This document shows, piece by piece, positions 59,301 through 64,000 of a DNA stretch of 64,000 nucleotides. Location: NCBI GenBank assembly GCA_903904835.1, contig CAIVEI010000097.1, forward strand, positions 1 through 64,000. Reading direction: 5' to 3'. The stretch's first letter is position 1. Each line of letters opens with the position of its first letter. Made by a program: the position numbers and the translations under genes. The stretch is from an uncultured Schlesneria sp. (GTDB taxonomy: Bacteria; Planctomycetota; Planctomycetia; Planctomycetales; Planctomycetaceae). The notes under the pieces were generated by a model, which made no database searches, had not been told where the DNA came from, and saw nothing but the letters and a program-made list of their open reading frames with translations.

Positions 59301-60650
59301 AACGGAGGGGGTCAAGAGCAGTTAAACGAAGCATTGGCACTGGTCGAACGCAATCTTGGCAACAGTCCTTCGGTGGCCGCTGAGGACCTGCGGTTGAAGG
59401 CGATCATTCTGGCGAATGGACCGACTGCGTTGCAACATGAGCAGGCGGTTGCGATCCTCGAAAGACTTGTGCAGGGCGCCCCTGGGAATGCGCCTTTAGC
59501 AGATGATCAATTTCTGTTGGCGCGTCTGTATCTTCAAGCAGGTGATCGGATCAATGCTCGGATTCAATTGCGAAAACTCATCGGTTCAAACAAGAGCGAG
59601 GGACGCTTTATTCTGGCTTACGCGCAGCTCTGTTTGCAGTCTGATGAGCCGACCGAAGCGGAATTGTATTTATCCTTTCTGCAAAAGTTGGCACCGAACG
59701 ACCTTTCGACGATCGACCTGGAAGCTCAGGTTTTATTTGCCAAAGGACGCTATACGGAGGTCAGTTCGCTTTTGAAGGGTCTGAACACAGGACGTTTAAA
59801 AGATTCAATGAAACTTGACGCAGCGGTGGCCGCCAGACTCTGGGCGGCCAAGCGTCTTGAGGAATTTTCACGACGGCTGGAAAAGATGGGTGAAACGGCA
59901 GACGCAACGGCCCTTTCCCGTGACGCTGAAGAGCTATATGCAAAATACGTGAAAGATCGACCCGAGGAAATGCTGGTCTTTGCCGAGTTCCTTGGGAAAG
60001 AGAACCAGGTTGATCGTGCGCTTGACCTGCTTCAGGAGCACGGTCCCAAGGCAAAGGTTTACCGTGTGGCGAGTGTCGTGTTTGCGATCATGAGGAACGC
60101 CTACACGACGCCAGTCCAACTGGCTCGACTTCAGGAATTGATGAAGTCTCTTTCAACAAATATCGAGGATCGGACGATCATTGACATCGTCTCGGCAGAT
60201 CTCCTGAGTTGGCGTGGTGCGTACCAGGAGGCAACTGCGTTGTACAAGGAGATCCTTCGGAAGGATGAACGCCAAATTCCGGTCCTCAATAATCTTGCTG
60301 TTCTTTTGGCGCTGACCGGAGATGATTACCAAGAGGCAGATCGCTTGTTGAAAAAAGCAATCGAAATCGCGGGTCCGTTGGATGCACTTCTCGATTCGTC
60401 CGGGATCGTAAAACTCGCCTCGGGTCATCCTGAAACCGCGATCGTTGACTTTGAGAAGGCTCTACGGATACGAGAGTCGGCAGAGCGTCGCTTTCACGCA
60501 GCAGAGGCCTATACTCGACTGAAACGATATGAAGCTGCCAGAAAGTCTCTCGATCGTGCTGACAAATTACAGTTGTCAGACCAAGAGCTTCACCCGCTCG
60601 AACGTCCCGCTTTGAAGAGCATCCGGGCGGAACTTCAAGAACATCAATAG
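56337..60650 (+). CDS. Giant TPR protein, copy 2
   Basis: About 1437 residues from the ATG at 56337 (or 1436 from the one at 56340). The hydrophobic helix (LLIIIPITFLILCLMVYGIH) lies at the N terminus. TPR repeats follow to the end, with VLNNLAVLLALTGDDYQEAD corresponding to the copy-1 block LNNLAVLLALND. The ends also match: QELHPLERPALKSIRAEL against EELHPKERVKLKRLRSQI. A frame is open from a TTG at 56247, but the first 30 residues do not fit. The gap after copy 1 is about 225 bases. The pair probably arose by duplication. Confidence 0.9.
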   Translation: MMPKVNVKLLIIIPITFLILCLMVYGIHEFQMSRNSSAYIREAKRAQAEKRLDAAASHLLRYTMLKPDNVEGQVLFGMVLAEISETHPQQLSSAYVVLEKAIGLDPSNDEVRRKLAKLAAQNGRFAEAIDNINHLLKDFPDDIELLDLLSDCHVLRGDYNESEAILESAIAKAPDRLLSYLKLANLRQLKLNRPADAVLPINQMVAANSENPQAYANRSEWLLERLNELKNLSRLNRDKGQEFAPEILRQADEDAQVALKLAPDDLEIIVLGIQIAFELRRKDELRALALRGIERHPKDPRFYLAISELEKNESNGSASITVLNQGVAAIPDNLQLRWALADALIDAGEYSEAKGQIDKLRKGAFPDVLVQFLEAKISIFNRDWLVGIGQLEALRQGLRDKSDLMKQIELWLGFAYRETKSFDQQLVCFRRSAALDPSYLPARLALAETLMNGNMLPEAISEFEQIYAAPKSPASASIGLAKCILLWNLDNPVRLQRWDVFERALSRLEQSELPPSIWAQIAILRMERLVSASKRDEAEKLISAAREKYPDQIELWTAQIALAQVAKDTERCDELFQEALLRFGDTVSLRELKGRYLVQQQGAKSAGELVKLTTDNPSWTNSDRVKLASSLASQFLAINDLENAAKQGLIASQAEPTNLSIRLVLLDVAVAAKRSDLMQQVLDECRTIAGEGAMWHFGTALLLTKIQEPDQPALLDAISHLKKSRILAQSWSRIPLLMGALYERLGDQKSAVDQFLEAVRLGDRNPAVTSHTLSLLFNARRFEEAESVIKQLRETQSTFTSEMAQTEVDIALQLGRVDAAIQATEQLVRNSKNVVDPVWLGRVYGSLGKFAQAEAQFRRAIKMDGKKSIAWINLVKVLTLAKQPDAAMQAIEEAKATIEEDRSDLAIAFCYELAGKSDLALATYRSAFEKSPDDVAVGLGLVDFLLKTGAAQNAEVVLRKLVKSSSGDDENSRNQRRLIHRKLANLLINGGGQEQLNEALALVERNLGNSPSVAAEDLRLKAIILANGPTALQHEQAVAILERLVQGAPGNAPLADDQFLLARLYLQAGDRINARIQLRKLIGSNKSEGRFILAYAQLCLQSDEPTEAELYLSFLQKLAPNDLSTIDLEAQVLFAKGRYTEVSSLLKGLNTGRLKDSMKLDAAVAARLWAAKRLEEFSRRLEKMGETADATALSRDAEELYAKYVKDRPEEMLVFAEFLGKENQVDRALDLLQEHGPKAKVYRVASVVFAIMRNAYTTPVQLARLQELMKSLSTNIEDRTIIDIVSADLLSWRGAYQEATALYKEILRKDERQIPVLNNLAVLLALTGDDYQEADRLLKKAIEIAGPLDALLDSSGIVKLASGHPETAIVDFEKALRIRESAERRFHAAEAYTRLKRYEAARKSLDRADKLQLSDQELHPLERPALKSIRAELQEHQ

Positions 60651-60678
60651 GTGTGAGCATTGATTTCGGTCGGACGTT

Positions 60679-60703
60679 GCCAGTTTTGTCAATTGAAACT
60701 GGC
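60679..60703 (+). terminator. Hairpin after the TPR operon
   Basis: GCCAGTTT and AAACTGGC form an eight-base stem with a nine-base loop, 28 bases after the stop of the second TPR gene. No T run directly follows, so this is only a likely terminator. Confidence 0.4.
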
Positions 60704-60795
60704 TCTCAGGCATATTCACATTTCCTCTGTTGTTTGACAGAAACTTTTTTTTAATTGAGTTTTAATCCGATTTCGCTGGAAGGCAATGCAACGAT

Positions 60796-60868
60796 AGCCC
60801 GACGTGCACACGAGGAATCTTATTCCCCATCAAAACGAAGAGAAGATCCCTCGCTTGGGTGTCGGGCT
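60796..60868. repeat. Imperfect inverted repeat between convergent genes
   Basis: The left arm AGCCCGACGTGCACACGAGG (continuing to 60821) and the right arm at 60843-60868 pair at 20 of 26 positions, with a 21-base loop. The right arm is a near copy of positions 23-48. It sits between the TPR gene and the convergent spermidine synthase, where it could serve as a bidirectional terminator or a REP-like element. Confidence 0.65.
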
Positions 60869-60883
60869 TTCGAATAAATCGTG

Positions 60884-61747
60884 TTAAACGAGTTGGTCTC
60901 GGACATATTTGGGTGTTTGCAGAAGCCCAAGCAGGGTTTTCCCATCAAACATTCGAAATGGAACACTGGTACTGCGCTGGATTTCTCGATTCACCACTTC
61001 GGGGTCCGGGTTCAGATTGAGTGGACGATCACTTGCCATAACAAGCCCCCACGGTGAACCATAGGTGGGTACGTTTGCCGTGACGACAACAATATCGCTG
61101 AACACCGACGCAATCGTTTTTGCCGTTCTTGTCAGGGGCTCAAGCAGCGGTGGAGACATCGACCCCGCCTGATTAATGAATATTCCTCCAGGTGCCAATG
61201 CCTGCTGGCAGTAGCTAAAAAACTCGCGGGTAAACAATTTACAGGCAGGGCCAGTTTCAATCGGGTCCGTCAGATCCGCAATGATGACATCCCAACCCCG
61301 CGTCCCCGCCATCAGTTCAAATGCATCCGCGATTTCAATTTTGACGCGAGGATCGCTTAATGATCCCTGGTGAATTTCGGGAAGCCATTCTCGACACGCC
61401 TCCACCGCAGCACCGTCGATATCAACGAGCAGTATTTCTTCGACGTTATTCCACTTCAGCGCTTCGCGCGCTGCCCCCCCGTCGGCACCTCCGGCGATCA
61501 ATATCCGGCGTGGGTGTCCGTGCATGACGACTGGCGTGTGGACTAACGGCTCATGGTACAGGAATTCGTCCCCGGTACAGGTTTGCCAGCGACCGTCCAG
61601 CACCAGTGCTTTGCCGTAGACACCACTTTCAACAATAAACATTTCTTGAAACGGCGTCTGGCAATGCGCTAGTACCCGCTGTATTCGGTGTTGCCAAACG
61701 TCGTCGGGCGTAAATGCTTCGCCGATCCATTGAACGTCAGATGTCAT
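60884..61747 (-). CDS. speE: Polyamine aminopropyltransferase (spermidine synthase)
   Basis: Transfers aminopropyl from decarboxylated SAM to putrescine or a related polyamine. About 287 residues. VYGKALVLDGRWQTCTGDEF, HEPLVHTPVVMHGHPRRIL, then GGADGGAAREALKW (the family GGGDG loop with an alanine), LVDIDGAAVEACREWLP, and IADLTDPIETGPA with the catalytic aspartate. The ATG at 61747 has AAGG upstream; a TTG at 61750 precedes it. The gene downstream side is the repeat; the MBL gene is upstream in the same direction by about 16 bases, so the two are probably one transcript. Confidence 0.93.
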   Translation of the reverse strand: MTSDVQWIGEAFTPDDVWQHRIQRVLAHCQTPFQEMFIVESGVYGKALVLDGRWQTCTGDEFLYHEPLVHTPVVMHGHPRRILIAGGADGGAAREALKWNNVEEILLVDIDGAAVEACREWLPEIHQGSLSDPRVKIEIADAFELMAGTRGWDVIIADLTDPIETGPACKLFTREFFSYCQQALAPGGIFINQAGSMSPPLLEPLTRTAKTIASVFSDIVVVTANVPTYGSPWGLVMASDRPLNLNPDPEVVNREIQRSTSVPFRMFDGKTLLGLLQTPKYVRDQLV

Positions 61748-61763
61748 CAAAATTGCCTTAAAA

Positions 61764-62603
61764 TTACAGCCAAAGTTTGATTCGGTCTTTAAGCTGAGCG
61801 GGAATTTTTTTCATCACGGCTTTTTCGATCTGGTTCGTTGCGTAACGGGTGCTGAAATGCATAGCGATAATCAGCTCGTTATGAAACTTCTCTGCCCGTT
61901 CAATGATGTCATCCAGATGCATATGGCCGAATTTATAAATTTTCTCTTTGCGATGTTCCGGGCGAAAAAAAGTGATTTCGGTAATCAAAATCTTGGCATC
62001 GAAGATCGGAGGATAATTGTCGATTCCTGGTGGTGACGTATCACCCGTATAACAGACCAAAGGGGTGCGCACTTCATGTGCCACTTCTTCACCCGACAAT
62101 CGCAGGTCACGGATTTCGTTTCCGCTGAGCGTCAGATATTTCGGCTTCAGTTTTTTTCGCCGCTGCCAGACAAGATATCCGACTGAAGGTACGGTATGGC
62201 TCGTGGCAAAAACCGTGACCAGATGGTCGCGCGATAGCTCAATTTCCTGGCCCGCTTTGACACCAATCAACTGACAATTCATTCGCCCGCGATCCAGTTT
62301 CTGCCAGATTTTCAACAGTCGATCGGCCGATTCAACGTTTTCCTCGGGCAGATAAATTGTCGGTGGCTCCATCTTCATCATCCGCCGCCGAGCAACGTAG
62401 ACAGGTAACGCGGCCATATGATCAAGGTGCGCATGCGTAATGAATATTGTGGGAATATTCATGAAATCCCAAGGGCTGCCACCGAGGTCGAAGCCAAGCT
62501 TGAGTTCCGGAATCCTCCAATAGCTCTGTACTGCAGCTCGGGAATAGCCTTCAATCGTGAGGCCGTCATGTTGCAGGGAATGGTAGGGAAGGTTTTCAAC
62601 CAT
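61764..62603 (-). CDS. Ribonuclease Z-like metallo-beta-lactamase protein
   Basis: A 279-residue metallo-beta-lactamase fold hydrolase. [20 protein letters not shown] is the HxHxDH zinc motif; [13 protein letters not shown] has the second-ligand aspartate, and [20 protein letters not shown] carries the late histidine. This is close to ribonuclease Z (Rnz) and related phosphodiesterases. tRNA 3' processing is possible but a different substrate cannot be excluded. The ATG at 62603 begins the family N terminus. The gene lies between spermidine synthase and the Gfo/Idh/MocA gene. Confidence 0.88.
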   Translation of the reverse strand: MVENLPYHSLQHDGLTIEGYSRAAVQSYWRIPELKLGFDLGGSPWDFMNIPTIFITHAHLDHMAALPVYVARRRMMKMEPPTIYLPEENVESADRLLKIWQKLDRGRMNCQLIGVKAGQEIELSRDHLVTVFATSHTVPSVGYLVWQRRKKLKPKYLTLSGNEIRDLRLSGEEVAHEVRTPLVCYTGDTSPPGIDNYPPIFDAKILITEITFFRPEHRKEKIYKFGHMHLDDIIERAEKFHNELIIAMHFSTRYATNQIEKAVMKKIPAQLKDRIKLWL

Positions 62604-62626
62604 CGTGGGTCATCCAATCAAATCGA

Positions 62627-63706
62627 CTAAACAACCTTCACGGGCTTGTTGGTCTGAATACTTTTGGCCTCGGCATAACAAACATTCAAAGCGTCACGAG
62701 CCAGCTCGGCTGACAGCAATCGAGGTGTTTCGCGGGACTTCACGGCATCAACGGCCACTTGCAATTCCGAGGTGAACGCCGAGCACCATTCGGTCCCCCC
62801 TTTCAGCTTGGGCTGCGTGACTTTTCCTTTTGACACAACTGTCAGGGGACGATCTTGAATCCACTCGCCCCCAAGCGTCCCCGCGCTGTAAAGCAGCGTG
62901 GCTTGCTCGAGATAGATTTCAAACCCGGCAGAAAATGCGAGCCCCTCTGCGGCAATCCCGCCGCTCACGGCACTCACTGCCAGAGCTGGATCATCATACA
63001 TGTACTGAGTATGGACATGGTTGACGAATCCGTCTTGCACGATCCCACGTGAAAACACCTGCTGAGGCACACCACAGATCAGGCTTATGAAGTGATTATC
63101 ATGAATATGCAAGTCAATACCCCAACCCCCAAGCTTACGAAAGTCGGACATATCGCTGGACCACTTTGGAGATGAAATCACGCGGCGGAAATGTGCCGCT
63201 CGCAGCTTTCCGTATTTCCCGGACGCGATTGTTTCCGCAGCAAACTTAAATTCGGGAAAAAACGGAAGAACCTGAGCAACCATCAGCTTGCGACCGGTTT
63301 TCCGAGCAACTTCGACCATTCGATCTGCAGCCTTCGGATCAATCGCAATCGGCTTCTCGATCAAGACGTCTTTGCCAGCATTCATTGCTGCAATGGCCAA
63401 TTCTTCGTGTTTGTCATTGGGCATGCAAATATCAATCAGGTCGATGTCCGGCGAGGCGAACATCTTTCGGTAATCATCGAAGGCAACGATCTTCGTCAAA
63501 TCCAGCTTCGCACCGCGTGGACCGAAGTTTCCTTGTATTGAGGTCCAATCCCCAATCAGCTTTTCCGGACTTCGGGCACAGATCGTCGTAACCGTCCCCC
63601 CTTTAAGCTTCGACCCAGTGATTCGGCCAGCGTCGGTGAACTTCATCGCTCCGGAAAAATGTGCCCACCCCATGAACCCGATTCCGACGATCCCAATCCT
63701 CACCAT
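62627..63706 (-). CDS. Gfo/Idh/MocA family oxidoreductase
   Basis: NAD(P)-dependent sugar or inositol-type dehydrogenase, about 359 residues. VRIGIVGIGFMGWAHFSGAM is the N-terminal nucleotide loop and DVLIEKPIAIDPKAADRMVE carries the family EKP motif with the catalytic lysine; GGWGIDLHIHDNHF is the conserved C-terminal histidine region. The exact substrate is unknown. The ATG at 63706 has GGAGGG eight bases upstream; the frame upstream to 63721 is unlikely. The gene ends 24 bases before the MBL gene. Confidence 0.93.
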   Translation of the reverse strand: MVRIGIVGIGFMGWAHFSGAMKFTDAGRITGSKLKGGTVTTICARSPEKLIGDWTSIQGNFGPRGAKLDLTKIVAFDDYRKMFASPDIDLIDICMPNDKHEELAIAAMNAGKDVLIEKPIAIDPKAADRMVEVARKTGRKLMVAQVLPFFPEFKFAAETIASGKYGKLRAAHFRRVISSPKWSSDMSDFRKLGGWGIDLHIHDNHFISLICGVPQQVFSRGIVQDGFVNHVHTQYMYDDPALAVSAVSGGIAAEGLAFSAGFEIYLEQATLLYSAGTLGGEWIQDRPLTVVSKGKVTQPKLKGGTEWCSAFTSELQVAVDAVKSRETPRLLSAELARDALNVCYAEAKSIQTNKPVKVV

Positions 63707-64000
63707 CGTCCATCCCTCCAAAACAATGCTCGGTTACGGTCAGTATTTGATCGGTAGCATCCGGCTGAACTTTGGGAAAAGCAAGCCTGAGACAATCGCC
63801 CAATCTCCGCGCACGAAAACGCTGCCTAAATTTGTGGCACAGCAGCAACTCGCCGCCAGCCAACAGGCAACAAAAACTGAACCCAAGACGAATTTTCGCC
63901 AAAAACATCACTTTGCAAAACAAAGCGATTGCGCCTCACACTGGAGACGCCAGACAATCAGGCAGCCACATTGATTTCGAGCTACTGAGCGGTATTGTAG
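63707..64000. other. Right-edge region without assigned gene
   Basis: About 290 bases at the window edge upstream of the Gfo/Idh/MocA gene. Open frames on both strands here show no family features. The promoter of the block 60884-63706 should lie in this part. Confidence 0.5.

Overview
The window looks like a bacterial chromosome segment from a planctomycete (Planctomycetota). This is inference: the combination of an exosortase, an EpsI-like protein, a tyrosine autokinase and very large TPR proteins, the medium G+C, the many starts without a Shine-Dalgarno sequence and the character of the small secreted proteins fit that phylum, but the sequence holds no rRNA or marker gene that would prove it.

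Layout. Positions 64-7175 (minus strand) carry a 2-oxoglutarate dehydrogenase operon (sucA, sucB, lpd), then a lipoate-protein ligase overlapping lpd and a 2Fe-2S ferredoxin. A DEAD-box RNA helicase follows on the plus strand (7637-9406). From 9475 to 19187 lies a first surface-glycan cluster, mostly minus strand: a TIM-barrel sugar isomerase-like protein, a reductase, a multi-membrane GT-C-like protein with a 10-base G tract inside its reading frame, two GT2 glycosyltransferases and an FAD oxidoreductase, with a flippase-like membrane protein (plus) and an acyltransferase (minus). Riboflavin synthase and tRNA-Ser(CGA) separate it from the next locus.

Positions 20589-60650 form a large exopolysaccharide locus. 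Minus strand: a Wza-type export lipoprotein and two small secreted proteins. Plus strand: WbaP-type initiating transferase, GDP-fucose synthesis (gmd, fcl), a flippase, two methyltransferases, a polymerase or ligase-like membrane protein, a NodZ-like fucosyltransferase candidate, a NodB-type deacetylase, several glycosyltransferases, an Alg14-like protein followed by a protein with two Alg13-like domains, rmlA, a UDP-HexNAc 6-dehydrogenase and rmlB. After a secreted beta-helix protein comes an apparent operon of exosortase, tyrosine autokinase, EpsI-like protein and two tandem paralogous TPR proteins of about 1440 residues each. A perfect sigma-54 promoter consensus lies about 190 bases before the exosortase. 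Together these genes supply nucleotide sugars, assemble a lipid-linked repeat, flip, polymerise and export it; the exosortase probably anchors or sorts proteins whose genes are not in this window.

The right end (60884-63706, minus strand) has spermidine synthase, a ribonuclease Z-like metallo-beta-lactamase and a Gfo/Idh/MocA oxidoreductase. A hairpin repeat lies between the TPR genes and this block, and a near-identical half copy of it is at the left edge of the window.

The most interesting signals are: the sigma-54 site before the exosortase operon, the tandem giant TPR pair, the double Alg13-like protein, the poly-G tract in a membrane glycosyltransferase-like gene, and four ACACGTGT palindromes concentrated at the long non-coding gaps of the exopolysaccharide locus.
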